From: CATOSK01 sp034423195
GTDB taxonomy: Bacteria > Chloroflexota > Dehalococcoidia > Lucifugimonadales > UBA3495
Assembly: GCA_034423195.1 (NCBI GenBank)
Contig: DAOUIZ010000034.1
Location: forward strand, 62,001 to 126,000
DNA: 64,000 nt
Direction of reading: 5' to 3'
The position numbers were made by a program, and so were the translations under genes. This document shows, in pieces, positions 33,903 to 42,994 of this stretch. Position 1 is the stretch's first letter; every line of letters begins with the position of its first letter. The notes under the pieces were generated by a model. That model did not search any database, was not told the DNA's origin, and saw only the letters and a program-made list of their open reading frames with translations.

Positions 33903-34691
33903 ATGAAACTGGCACGTTTCAGCGTTGAGGGCTGGGAGAGCTACGGGCTGGTCGAAGACGACCGGGTCCGGGTAATCCAGGGAGATATTTTCGGGGAGCA
34001 CCGGGTTACCGGGGCGTCCTACCCGCTGTCCGGCGTGAAACTGCTGCCGCCGTCACGTCCGACCTGCTACTGGGCCATTGGGCTGAACTACGCGGCGCAC
34101 GTTGCCCACCAGGAACAGGCGCTGGACGCGGAACGGATCCGGCAGGACTCGCAGTCGTTCCGGCCGTGGAACAAGGGGGCAAACTGCATCATCGGCCCGG
34201 GGGACAAGATCGTCCTGCCGCGGGACTCGGACTACGTTCATTACGAGGGGGAGCTGCTGATCGTCATCGGGAAGCCGGCCCGGCGGGTGAGCGTCGCGGA
34301 CGCTCCCAACTTCATCATGGGGTACTCGGTGGCGAACGACGTGAGCAGCGAGGGGTCGTGGCACAACGATTCGTCCAACTGGCGGAAGAAGTGCTCGGAC
34401 ACCTTCGGTCCGATAGGGCCGTGGATCGAGACGGAAGTGGGAGACCCGCACAAGCTGGATATCATCACGCGAATGAACGGCGTGGAGCAGGACCGGGGCA
34501 GCACGGACGGGATGACCTACAACTGCTTCGAGATCGTCAGCGGAATCAGCGAGTACATCACCCTATGGCCGGGGGACATACTCCTGACGGGAGCGCCGGG
34601 GGCGGTGGACCAACTGAACCCCGGGGACGTGGTTGATATTGAGATCCCGGGGATCGGGGTCTTGAGCAATCCGGTGGTGGGGGAAGACTAG
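33903..34691 (+). CDS. fumarylacetoacetate hydrolase (FAH) family protein
   Basis: This 262-residue protein belongs to the FAH superfamily. I start at ATG 33903, which has CAGGAGGGA directly upstream; a longer open frame begins inside the TPP gene and is a shadow. Core motifs are YWAIGLNYAAHV, the metal ligands in VHYEGELLIVIGK and YSVANDVSSE, FGPIGPWIE, and the C-terminal ITLWPGDILLTGAPGAV. The family hydrolyses C-C bonds of 1,3-diketo acids or decarboxylates oxaloacetate-like compounds with Mg. The context suggests late steps in breakdown of a cyclic or branched compound. Confidence 0.92.
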   Translation: MKLARFSVEGWESYGLVEDDRVRVIQGDIFGEHRVTGASYPLSGVKLLPPSRPTCYWAIGLNYAAHVAHQEQALDAERIRQDSQSFRPWNKGANCIIGPGDKIVLPRDSDYVHYEGELLIVIGKPARRVSVADAPNFIMGYSVANDVSSEGSWHNDSSNWRKKCSDTFGPIGPWIETEVGDPHKLDIITRMNGVEQDRGSTDGMTYNCFEIVSGISEYITLWPGDILLTGAPGAVDQLNPGDVVDIEIPGIGVLSNPVVGED

Positions 34692-34767
34692 CGAACAGTG
34701 GACCGCTGCGGGAGTTGCCAGCGGTCCGGCCACGGGAGCGAGGAAAAGGCGAAGTAAGGAGAGAGTC

Positions 34768-35322
34768 ATGGCGCGGGTACCAGAAGTTACGCGGGAAGGT
34801 TTGCCGGAGGGGCTGCAGGAGGCGTTTGACGCCGTAGTGGAAGCCAACAATGGGCGGGTCAGCGGCCCCACGTCGATCACGGTGAACAGTCCGGAGATGG
34901 CGCGGCGCCGGGGGCATTTGACCAGCTACCTGCGCTATGAGAACGACATTCCGCAGAATATCCTGGAGCTGGCGATATGCACGGCGGCGCGGGCGATGGA
35001 CTGCGCCTACGTCTGGAATGCCCACGCTCCAGCGGCACGGCGGGCGGGAGTCAGCGACGCGGTGATCGACGCGCTGCGGGAACGGCGGCCGATGCCGGAG
35101 ATGAGCGCGGCGGAAGCGGCCATCGTCAAGTACGGGCAGGAATTCTACGCCAATCACAAGGTGAGCGAGGGGACTTTCCAGGAGGCGTTGGACCTGTTCG
35201 GCACGCAGCAACTGGTGGAACTGACGGCGCTGATGGGGCACTACGCCCAGACGTCGTTCATATTGAACGCTTTTGAGGTGGCGCTGCCGGAGGGAACGAC
35301 GGAGCCGGTGCTGCCGGTCTGA
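34768..35322 (+). CDS. carboxymuconolactone decarboxylase family protein
   Basis: The 184-residue single-domain CMD/AhpD-like helical protein has the pattern AICTAARAMDCAYVWNAHAPAARRAG around residues 70-95, followed by the AEAAIVKYGQEFY helix. The conserved Cys and His of MDCxxxWNAH mark a subgroup also represented at 54920-55474 (MDCQHIWNAH). There is no CxxC, so peroxidase activity is unlikely. Ribosome site AAGGAG. It sits between the FAH and amidohydrolase genes, which suggests a decarboxylation or isomerisation step in the same pathway. Confidence 0.88.
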   Translation: MARVPEVTREGLPEGLQEAFDAVVEANNGRVSGPTSITVNSPEMARRRGHLTSYLRYENDIPQNILELAICTAARAMDCAYVWNAHAPAARRAGVSDAVIDALRERRPMPEMSAAEAAIVKYGQEFYANHKVSEGTFQEALDLFGTQQLVELTALMGHYAQTSFILNAFEVALPEGTTEPVLPV

Positions 35323-35409
35323 GCATAGAAGACCCAATAGGACCGATCCCATTTCGCGGCGGGGGTGTAGGAATCCCGCCGCGATTCTTGTGTAAAACCG
35401 GGGGTATCC

Positions 35410-36408
35410 ATGCGCACGATTGATATACATGCCCACCTGATGCCGCAGTGTTTCTGGCAGGCCGTGGCGAAGGGCGGGGACTGGTACGGAATGACCTTCG
35501 AGCCGGAACCGGGGAACGGGGTGACGGTGAGCAACGGAAAGCGGGACGCGGTGACCAACCCGATGCTGCGGTCAACGCCGGAAGAACGGATCGCGGACAT
35601 GGACCGACAGGGGGTGGACGTTCACCTGGTATCGGTGGCGACGCCGATGTTCGGGTACCACCTTCCGGCAGAGGAGGGGCTGCGGCTGGCGCAGGACGTG
35701 AATGCCGAGATTGCGGGGATGACGCAACAGTGGCCGGGACGGTTCCTGGGGCTGGCGACGCTGCCGGTACAAGACGTGGCGGCGTCGGTGAAAGAACTGG
35801 AGCGGGCGGTATCCGACCTGGGGTTCAAGGGTGCGGAGCTGGATACGGTGGTGAACGGGAAGACCTGGGACGATCCCGAGTTTCTGCCGTTGTTCAAGGC
35901 GGCGGAAGAGATGGGAGCGGTACTGTTCTACCACCCGCAGCCGAACAACAACATTGTCATGGAACGGTACCCGAAGTTTGCCATGGGGAACAGCTTTGGG
36001 GTGCCGCTGGAGGATACGCTGGTAGTGGCGGCGCTAATCTTCGGGGGGATTCTGGAAAAGTGTCCCGACCTGAAGGTCTGCATCGCCCACGGCGGGGGGC
36101 CGGCCTGCTTCGGGATGGGGCGGCTGGAACGGGGATGGCAGGTGAGGCCGGAGGCGCGGGAGAACATTGCCCGGCCCCCCAACAGCTACCAGAGCAGCAT
36201 CTACTATGACTGCATCACGATGAGCGAGCGGGCGCTGCGTTTCCTGATCGACTCGGTGGGAATCGAGCGGGTGGTCCTGGGGAGCGACTGGCCCTACGTA
36301 ACGTGGGACCCATCCCCGGTGGAGTGGGTGAAGGGGTTGGAGAGCCTGTCGGATGCCGAGAAGGAACGGATCCTGAGCAAGAACCTGGAGGAGATGCTGG
36401 GGATCTGA
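35410..36408 (+). CDS. ACMSD-like amidohydrolase family decarboxylase
   Basis: The 332-residue TIM-barrel metalloenzyme of the amidohydrolase-2 family has metal ligands in DIHAHLMP (HxH), HPQPNNN, CIAHGGGPACFG and GSDWPY (catalytic Asp). The segment MDRQGVDVHLVSVATPMFGYHLP is typical of ACMSD and gamma-resorcylate decarboxylase relatives. It probably decarboxylates or hydrolyses a cyclic or unsaturated acid. It is the last gene of the plus-strand catabolic run; the next gene is convergent 8 nt later. Confidence 0.9.
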   Translation: MRTIDIHAHLMPQCFWQAVAKGGDWYGMTFEPEPGNGVTVSNGKRDAVTNPMLRSTPEERIADMDRQGVDVHLVSVATPMFGYHLPAEEGLRLAQDVNAEIAGMTQQWPGRFLGLATLPVQDVAASVKELERAVSDLGFKGAELDTVVNGKTWDDPEFLPLFKAAEEMGAVLFYHPQPNNNIVMERYPKFAMGNSFGVPLEDTLVVAALIFGGILEKCPDLKVCIAHGGGPACFGMGRLERGWQVRPEARENIARPPNSYQSSIYYDCITMSERALRFLIDSVGIERVVLGSDWPYVTWDPSPVEWVKGLESLSDAEKERILSKNLEEMLGI

Positions 36409-36416
36409 GGGCCCCG

Positions 36417-38669
36417 CTATCCGTTCGAGGCGTTGTCCCTTTCCCTGAGGGCTTTGAGGACTTTTTCGGCGGTGATGGGCAGGTCGGTGATCCTCACTCC
36501 GACGGCGTCGTAAACGGCGTTGGAAATGGCGCCGGCGACGGGGGTGTTGCTGCTTTCACCGATGCCCTTGCTCTGGAAGGGAGCGGGACCGGTTCCGGGC
36601 TCCAGAAGGACGGTGACCAGCTCCGGGATGTCCTGGATGGTGGGGAGCTTGTAGTCGCCGAGGCTAAGGGTGGAGACCCGGCCATCCTCGTGGACCATTT
36701 CTTCCATCAAAGCGTAACCCAATCCCTGGACAACGCCGCCCTCGATCTGTCCCTGGTGGGCCAGGGGATTGAGGACGGTGCCGACATCATGGACGGTGAC
36801 GAAGCGGTGGACTGTCACCTGGCCGGTCTCGGTGTCAACTTCCACCTCGGCGGCCTGGGCGCAGTAGGCGGTCTCCTCGGCCGGGGGCGATGTGTAGTCA
36901 TAGGAGCCGGACACGGGCCGGCCGGTGGCGTTGTGGGCGCGGGAGGCCACCTCGGACAGGCCGATGTAGGCATCCGTTCCGTCGGGGCCCTGGAATTTTC
37001 CCTGGCGGAGGGCCAGAGAGTCGGCGGAGCATCCGAGGTATTCCCCGGCCAGGGCGCCGAGACGGTCGCGGAGGTCTTCGGCGGCGCCGAGGGCGGCCTG
37101 GCCGGCGGTGTAGGTGACGCGGGTGCCGCCGGGGCCGGACTCGAAGTCGACGGCGTCGGTGTTTCCGACGTTGAGGGCAACCTGCCCGACATCCACCTGG
37201 AGGGTTTCTGCGACGATCTGGCGCATGACGGTGTGAGCGCCGGTGCCGGTGTCGAAGAGGGACATCATCAGATTGACGCTGCCATCCGCATCCATGGAAA
37301 CGGTGGCGGAGGACTGGCCCGATCCCTGGGGCTGGTCGCCCATGGAGAGGCCGCGGCCTACGTTTGGGCCGGTGGCCGGTGTACTCCAATCGACCCCGGC
37401 AGCGGCGCGGTCGAGAACTTCCGCGGCGCGGATGTTGTGCCAGCTCTCACCGACCGGGTCTATGTCCCCGGGCTGGAGGACGTTAATGCGGCGGAAGTCG
37501 TAGGGGTCCATTCCAAGTTCTCGGGCCATCATGTCCATGTGGGACTCGACGGCGAAGGCGACCTGGGGCTTGGCCGGGGCACGCATGTGCCCGCAGGGGA
37601 TGTTGTTGGTGTAGACCATGTAGCTGTCAATCTGGACGTGAGGGATGCGGTAGGGGCCGCCGCTGTGGTCGGCGCCGCGCAGGTGGACGCGGGGCTTGAA
37701 TGCTCCGAAGGCGCCGCTGTTGAAGACGACGCGGGCCTGCCTGGCGACGAGGGTGCCGTCCCGCTTGAGGCCGGAGCGGAGAGTGATGACGCCGGGGTGT
37801 CGGGGGTTGCCGGCCATCAGCTCCTGGATGTAGTCCATGACCATCCTGACGGGGCGGCGGGAGTGGAGGGCGAGGTAGTAGCAGAGCGGCACATCCATGA
37901 AGGAGCCCTTGCCGCCGAAGTCGCCGCCGATGCTGCATGGGTTGATGAGAATCTGCTCCCGGGAGAGGCCCCAAACGGCGGCAAGCTGGTCGCGGAGCAT
38001 GAAGGGGCCCTTGTTGTTGGCCCAAATCTGGACGCGGTTGTCATCGTCAATGTGGACGACGCAGGCGTGGGGCTCGATGTATCCCTGGTGGGCAAGCTGG
38101 GTGGTGAAGGTGTGCTCGAAGACGAGGTCGGCTTCCTCAAACCCCTGCTGGATGTCGCCCTTGGACCAGGAGTTGTGAGCGAAGACGTTGTTGACGCCGG
38201 AGGGGGGCTGGGGTAGTCCTGAGTAGGACTCCATTGCTTCATGGAGGACGGGGGCACCGGACTGCATGGCGTCCTCGGGGTCGAAGACAGGGGGAAGCTC
38301 CTCGTATTGGACGTCGATGAGGAGGAGGGCCTCGTCGGCAATCTCGGGAGTGTCGGCGGCGACGGCGGCGACCTTGTCCCCGACGAACAGGACCTTGTCG
38401 CGGGCGAGGACGGGGTGGTCGCGGAGGAGGCGTCCGACGCGGCGGTCGGGGAGGTCCGCTCCGGTGACAACGGCGTGGACGCCGGGGAGGGCGCGAGCGG
38501 CGGCGGTGTCGATGCTGACGATGCGGGCGTGGGGGTAGGGGCTGCGGAGGATCTTGCCCCAGAGCATTCCGGGGGGCTGCACGTCGGCGGTGTAGACCGC
38601 GCTGCCCGAGACCTTGGCGGGACCTTCCGCGCGGGTGACCGATTGTCCAATTACCGAGTAGGCCGTCAT
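36417..38669 (-). CDS. xanthine-dehydrogenase-family molybdopterin-binding subunit (orphan)
   Basis: This ~750-residue protein is the large molybdenum subunit of the XDH/CO-dehydrogenase family. ATG 38669 is chosen because GGAG lies 6 nt upstream. Motifs are GSAVYTADVQPPGMLWGKILRSPYPHA at the N-terminus, the Mo-pocket loop IGGDFGGKGSF, GHMRAPAKPQ, and near the C-terminus KGIGESS with the catalytic Glu. The small iron-sulfur and FAD subunits normally encoded next to it are absent here on both sides. It would hydroxylate an N-heterocycle or aldehyde, using partners encoded elsewhere. Confidence 0.92.
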   Translation of the reverse strand: MTAYSVIGQSVTRAEGPAKVSGSAVYTADVQPPGMLWGKILRSPYPHARIVSIDTAAARALPGVHAVVTGADLPDRRVGRLLRDHPVLARDKVLFVGDKVAAVAADTPEIADEALLLIDVQYEELPPVFDPEDAMQSGAPVLHEAMESYSGLPQPPSGVNNVFAHNSWSKGDIQQGFEEADLVFEHTFTTQLAHQGYIEPHACVVHIDDDNRVQIWANNKGPFMLRDQLAAVWGLSREQILINPCSIGGDFGGKGSFMDVPLCYYLALHSRRPVRMVMDYIQELMAGNPRHPGVITLRSGLKRDGTLVARQARVVFNSGAFGAFKPRVHLRGADHSGGPYRIPHVQIDSYMVYTNNIPCGHMRAPAKPQVAFAVESHMDMMARELGMDPYDFRRINVLQPGDIDPVGESWHNIRAAEVLDRAAAGVDWSTPATGPNVGRGLSMGDQPQGSGQSSATVSMDADGSVNLMMSLFDTGTGAHTVMRQIVAETLQVDVGQVALNVGNTDAVDFESGPGGTRVTYTAGQAALGAAEDLRDRLGALAGEYLGCSADSLALRQGKFQGPDGTDAYIGLSEVASRAHNATGRPVSGSYDYTSPPAEETAYCAQAAEVEVDTETGQVTVHRFVTVHDVGTVLNPLAHQGQIEGGVVQGLGYALMEEMVHEDGRVSTLSLGDYKLPTIQDIPELVTVLLEPGTGPAPFQSKGIGESSNTPVAGAISNAVYDAVGVRITDLPITAEKVLKALRERDNASNG

Positions 38670-38841
38670 CACTGGCTCCATTGGAAGGGAGTGACCGGGA
38701 GTTTCGGGCAAGTATACCCGAAGGCGGGCGAGGCAGGGCAGGGGGGAGGAAGGCTAACGGTTTATCAAGGCATAGATTCAAGGCAGACGATGGGGCCGTT
38801 CCGGCTTGATGGGACTGCCCGGCTGGACCGGTGCCGGCGGC

Positions 38842-39085
38842 GGAAAAAAATGTGCCGCATTTTGCTACATTTTGCTGCATTTACGAGGGGCGGGCGGGGC
38901 AACGCCGGGGGAGAAGGCTGTCCGAACCGCGTCCATATATCCGTCCATGTGTCCATAGTAGAGAGGCGGCAGCGGGGTTGGCAAGGGGAAGGTGTCAGCA
39001 GGCGGGGCAGCGCCAGGGGGCGGGGGAGATCCGGGTATTGGCACCAACATTGTGGTGCTTTTGACCGGCATGGTGGTGTCCTCGG
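38842..39085. repeat. dispersed intergenic repeat, copy B
   Basis: This is the cleanest copy. It has an A-tract GGAAAAAAATG, and CAT units at 38858, 38868 and 38878 forming three 10-bp iterons (CATTTTGCTA type). The core GTCCATAGTAGAGAGGCGGC is followed by AGCGGGGTTGGCAAGGGGAA and TGTCAGC, and the CATG-centred tail by CACCAACATTGTGGTGCTTT and GGCATGGTGGTG. It fills much of the 571-nt gap between the divergent XDH gene and the SDR genes. On the minus strand a peptide containing CSKMRH is also shared with copy C, but no complete gene is supported. Confidence 0.8.
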
Positions 39086-39159
39086 GGGAGTACGCTGGGG
39101 GATGCATCCCCCAGACCCCAGGGATGGGGCGGGTGATACCAGGGGGATGAAGTTTCACT

Positions 39160-39188
39160 TGTCAACAGCGGGGGTTGCGGGCATACTT
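39160..39188 (+). promoter_or_regulatory. possible promoter of the SDR/SDR/aldolase run
   Basis: TTGTCA (39160-39165) and ATACTT (39183-39188) with a 17-nt spacer (or CATACT with 16), 53 nt before the ATG at 39241. Confidence 0.4.
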
Positions 39189-39240
39189 GCCATGCTGCGG
39201 CAACGGAGCAGCAATAAGGTGACAGAAAGAGGAGCCGAGC

Positions 39241-39987
39241 ATGGATACCGGGCTGGCGGGCAAGACGGTGCTGATAACGGGGGCAACGCGCAACCACGGT
39301 CGGGCGAGCGCCGTGATGTTTGCACAGGAGGGGGCGAACCTGCTGTTGTGCACCCGGCAGAGCATGGACCGGCTGGAGGAGACGGCGCGAATGGCGTCGG
39401 AGTACGGGGTGCGGGCGGTGAGCCAGCTTTGCGATGTCACCGATGAGGGGCAGGTCGACGCGCTGGTGAAGAGGGGAGAGGACGAGTTCGGGTCGATAGA
39501 CGTGCTGGTGAACAACGCCGGGTGGCGGGCACGGGGGAGCCTGCTGAGCATAAGCACCGAGTTGTGGGAAGAGGCCATCGCGGTGAACCTCCACGCGCCT
39601 TTCCTGATGTCGAAAGCGGTGCTGCCGGGCATGAAGGAGCGCTGGTGGGGGAGGATAATCAACTACTCGGGGATTGCCCCGTTCCGGGGGGCGTCGGGTC
39701 AGGGAACCCTGAAGCTGGCGAACGAGGGGTTGACGCGGGCCATTGCGACGGAATACGGGAAGTACAACATCACGGCCAACTGCATCGGCCCGGGGAGCAT
39801 CGCGGTGGAGCGGACCCCGGGACAGGAGTCGGGGGGAGAGTCGGACTCGGCGATGGCGGACAATCCGGTCCCGAGGCAGGGGACGGTGGAGGAATGCTCG
39901 GCGATGGTGGTTTACCTGGCCAGCGAGCAGGGGAGGTACATTACGGGGCAGACTTACCTGGTCAACGGCGGGGCGCATTTCCTGTAA
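39241..39987 (+). CDS. divergent SDR family protein, catalytic Tyr missing
   Basis: The 248-residue Rossmann protein has TGATRNHG (13-20) as cofactor loop, NNAG (91-94) and a C-terminal LVNGGAHFL. At the active site it reads Q-G-T-L-K (154-158), so Lys is kept but the Tyr of YxxxK is Gln. A Ser is present in NYSG. It is followed 80 nt later by a paralogous SDR with even more changes, and both precede an aldolase-SDR fusion. Oxidoreductase activity is uncertain; a dehydratase/isomerase or scaffold role is possible. Confidence 0.85.
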   Translation: MDTGLAGKTVLITGATRNHGRASAVMFAQEGANLLLCTRQSMDRLEETARMASEYGVRAVSQLCDVTDEGQVDALVKRGEDEFGSIDVLVNNAGWRARGSLLSISTELWEEAIAVNLHAPFLMSKAVLPGMKERWWGRIINYSGIAPFRGASGQGTLKLANEGLTRAIATEYGKYNITANCIGPGSIAVERTPGQESGGESDSAMADNPVPRQGTVEECSAMVVYLASEQGRYITGQTYLVNGGAHFL

Positions 39988-40067
39988 CGAAAAAGGGAAT
40001 CTCGGGGGAAGCAGGCAGGGGAGCGGGCAGCCGACCAGCATTTCGGGAACCGAAAGGGAGCGGAAAC

Positions 40068-40808
40068 GTGGAGAGTCACCTGGCAGGAAAGACGGTGTTA
40101 ATCACGGAGGCGGCGGGAAAGTTCGGTGCGCCGACGGCGCTGGGTTTCGCCCGGGAGGGGTGCAACCTGGTCCTGGGGACCTCGGGGCCGGTGGATGCGT
40201 TGAGTCCCACGGTGGAAGCGGCAGTGGAACTGGGAGCGAAGGTCATCACCGGGACCTGGGACGTCAGCATGGAGGAACAGGTGGGGGCGCTGGTATCCCG
40301 CAGCATGGACGAACTGGGAGGCGTTGACGTTGTCGTAAATAACTCGACCGTTCCGCTGGCCGCCGACTCGGTGGAGGAAATCCCGTTTGCCGATTGGGAA
40401 CGCAAGATGGCGGTGGAACTGAGCGGAACGACGTTCGTGTGCAAGGCGGTGTTGCCAGGAATGATGGAACGGGAGTGGGGCCGAGTAATCAACTACATCG
40501 GCCTGTCCGGGTTCAAGGGCGGCAGCGCCCCGGACGCGGCGGTGGACCTGGGGCTGGTGGGGTTGGCCCGAGGCATCGCGCGGGAGTACGGGAGGCACAA
40601 CATCACCGCCAACTGCATCGGACCCGGCGGGGTGGAGCCGGACGGGGAGACGGGAGCGCTTCCGTTCCCTCCGTCGGACGGCGGCGCAGTGCCCCGGTGG
40701 GGAACGCCGGAAGAGCTGGCGTTCCTGGCGGTGTGCCTGGCAAGCAGGGATGCGGGGTACGTGACCGGGCAGACGCTGCTGGCCAACGGGGGGAAGTTCT
40801 TCCTGTAA
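40068..40808 (+). CDS. divergent SDR family protein lacking both catalytic Tyr and Lys
   Basis: The 246-residue protein is paralogous to the preceding gene along its length (shared HLAGKTVLIT / GLAGKTVLIT start and EYG-HNITANCIGPG block). I use the GTG start at 40068. Its cofactor loop is degenerate (TEAAGKFG), NNAG is NNST, and the YxxxK site reads D-A-A-V-D (156-160). All usual catalytic residues are thus lost, while the fold and the GGKFFL end are preserved. It may work as a regulatory or heteromeric partner of the neighbouring SDR, or bind a different ligand. Confidence 0.82.
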   Translation: MESHLAGKTVLITEAAGKFGAPTALGFAREGCNLVLGTSGPVDALSPTVEAAVELGAKVITGTWDVSMEEQVGALVSRSMDELGGVDVVVNNSTVPLAADSVEEIPFADWERKMAVELSGTTFVCKAVLPGMMEREWGRVINYIGLSGFKGGSAPDAAVDLGLVGLARGIAREYGRHNITANCIGPGGVEPDGETGALPFPPSDGGAVPRWGTPEELAFLAVCLASRDAGYVTGQTLLANGGKFFL

Positions 40809-40874
40809 TTGAGGGGCGGAACAGGATTTGTTTCCCAGCGAGAGGTCCGAACAGCTTCGGGGAGGAGATTGGCC

Positions 40875-42929
40875 GTGGATAACCTTTGGTCAGACAGCGC
40901 AATCGAGGGCATGGACGAGCTGGACAAGCTGGTGTACATGAGCCGCTTGATTGGCGCGGACAGTTCGCTGGTGGTCTGGGGCGGCGGCAACACGTCCATC
41001 AAGGTGACGGAGCGGGACTTCCGGGGACGGGACGTGCCGGCGATGTGGATCAAGGGGTCGGGGTCGGACATGAAGTCGATGCTGCGTAGGCAGTTTCCCC
41101 GGCTGAACCTGGAGGACATACTGCCCCTGTTCGAGCGGGACGGGATGTCCGACGAGGACATGGTGGCCTACCTGGAACATACGCTGATGGACCCGGGGTC
41201 GCCGAGGCCGTCGATTGAGACGCTTTTGCACGCTTTCCTTCCCTTTATGTGCGTGGCGCACTCCCACGCCGATGCGGTCGTGGCGCTCACCAACAACGAG
41301 GGTGCTGATTCGATCCTGAAGCGGGTCTATGGCGATGAGATAGCCGTCGTGGACTACTTCCGGCCGGGGTTTCACCTGTCCAAGCTGGTGGGCCTGGCGG
41401 TGAAGGAGGCTCCTACGGTGAACGGTGTGGTGTTGGTAAACCACGGGCTGTTTACGTGGGGAGACGACACCAAGGCGGCGTATGAACGGCACATCGACCT
41501 GGTGAACAAGGCCGAGGATTTCTTCAAGAGCGGAACGAAGGCTGTTTTCGGGGGCTGGGAACGGAACCCGCTGGATTCCAGGGAGCGAAGGCGGGTGGCG
41601 GCGGGGCTGGCCCCCACAATCCGGGGGCTGATCAGCAAGCAGCAGAAGATGGTCCTGCGGTTCGACGACTCGGACGATGTTCTGGAGTTCATCGGGAGCC
41701 GGGAGGGGAAGCGGTTGAGCGCCATCGGGCCGGCGACGCCGGACCACCTCATCCATACGAAGCGGAAGCCGCTGTGGCTGGACGTTGAGGCCGCCGGGGA
41801 TGTGGATGCGGTGAGGGCAGGATTGGAGCGGGCACTGGCGGCGTACTCGGAGGACTATGCTGCGTGGTACCGGGAATGCACGTCGGAGGAACATCCGATG
41901 CTGGACCCGAATCCGAGGGTGATCCTGCTGCCGGGGGTGGGGATGTGGACGACGGGGAAGGACGCGCGGGCGGCGCTGATAACCGGCGACATTTATCACC
42001 ATACCATTAACGTCATTGGGTCGGCGCAGGCCAACAGCGAGTTCACATCGTTGACGGCTCAGGACGCTTACGACGCGGAATACTGGCCGCTGGAACTGTA
42101 CAAGCTGACGCTGGCGCCGCCGGAGAAGGAACTGGCGAGGAAGGTGGCGCTGGTCACGGGGGCGGCGAGCGGAATCGGAAGGGCAATTGCGCTCCGGTTG
42201 GCGTCGGAGGGAGCGCACGTGGTGGTGACGGACGTGGACGCGGAGGGGGCCAAGGAGGTCTCCGAAGCAATCAACGCGGCCAACGGGCTGAACCGGAGCG
42301 TTCCAGTGGTGATGGACGTGGGGTCGGAAGAGTCAGTGGCGAGGGCGTTTCAGGAAACGCGGCTGGCCTACGGGGGGCTGGATATCCTGGTGTCCAATGC
42401 GGGGATCGCTCCGGTGGGGGCGATTGACGAGCTGACGCTGTCAGATTGGCAACGGTCGCTGGACATAAACACGACGGGACATTTCCTGGTGGCGGCGGAG
42501 GCGGTGCGGCTGATGAAGGAGCAGGGCAGCGGCGGGAGCCTGGTATTCATCGGGACGAAGAACGTTCCGGCGCCGGGGGCGGACTTCGGGGCGTACAGTG
42601 TGTCCAAGGCGGCGGAGGTGCAACTGGCGCGGGTGCTGGCGCTGGAGACGGGGCAGCACGGGATCCGGGTCAACGTGGTGAATCCGGATGCGATATTCCA
42701 GGGGTCGAAGCTGTGGTCGGAGGAAGTGCGGGAGGAGAGAGCGTCGGCGCACGGCGTGTCCGTGGATGACCTGGAGCATTTCTACCACCAGCGCACACTG
42801 CTGAAGACGCAGGTGCGGGCGGAGGACGTGGCGGAGACGGTGCTCTTCCTGGCGTCGGAGCGGTCGTCGCGGACGACGGGAGCGATGATCCCGGTGGACG
42901 GGGGAGTGAGGGAAGCGTTCCCGCGTTAA
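40875..42929 (+). CDS. bifunctional class II aldolase / short-chain dehydrogenase (RhaD-like)
   Basis: The 684-residue fusion starts at GTG 40875 behind GGGGAGGAG. The N-terminal ~420 residues are a class II aldolase/adducin domain, with Zn ligands in VAHSHAD and LVNHGLF and SLVVWGGGNTSIK at the substrate pocket. The C-terminal ~250 residues are an intact SDR with TGAASGIG, NAG and Y-S-V-S-K. This is the layout of bifunctional rhamnulose-1-phosphate aldolase/lactaldehyde dehydrogenase, where the aldolase product is oxidised by the SDR. The sugar substrate is not certain. It follows two degenerate SDR genes in the same direction. Confidence 0.92.
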   Translation: MDNLWSDSAIEGMDELDKLVYMSRLIGADSSLVVWGGGNTSIKVTERDFRGRDVPAMWIKGSGSDMKSMLRRQFPRLNLEDILPLFERDGMSDEDMVAYLEHTLMDPGSPRPSIETLLHAFLPFMCVAHSHADAVVALTNNEGADSILKRVYGDEIAVVDYFRPGFHLSKLVGLAVKEAPTVNGVVLVNHGLFTWGDDTKAAYERHIDLVNKAEDFFKSGTKAVFGGWERNPLDSRERRRVAAGLAPTIRGLISKQQKMVLRFDDSDDVLEFIGSREGKRLSAIGPATPDHLIHTKRKPLWLDVEAAGDVDAVRAGLERALAAYSEDYAAWYRECTSEEHPMLDPNPRVILLPGVGMWTTGKDARAALITGDIYHHTINVIGSAQANSEFTSLTAQDAYDAEYWPLELYKLTLAPPEKELARKVALVTGAASGIGRAIALRLASEGAHVVVTDVDAEGAKEVSEAINAANGLNRSVPVVMDVGSEESVARAFQETRLAYGGLDILVSNAGIAPVGAIDELTLSDWQRSLDINTTGHFLVAAEAVRLMKEQGSGGSLVFIGTKNVPAPGADFGAYSVSKAAEVQLARVLALETGQHGIRVNVVNPDAIFQGSKLWSEEVREERASAHGVSVDDLEHFYHQRTLLKTQVRAEDVAETVLFLASERSSRTTGAMIPVDGGVREAFPR

Positions 42930-42994
42930 GCTGCTCGGCCGCTACTACATGCCGTTACGGCGGCTATCACTCCGGTGCAGCGGCCCGTTCCTTC

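Noticed and set aside
36303..38216. 637-codon plus-strand frame
   Set aside because: Shadow antisense to the XDH-type subunit, with Gly/Val/Asp composition typical of reverse-frame artefacts.
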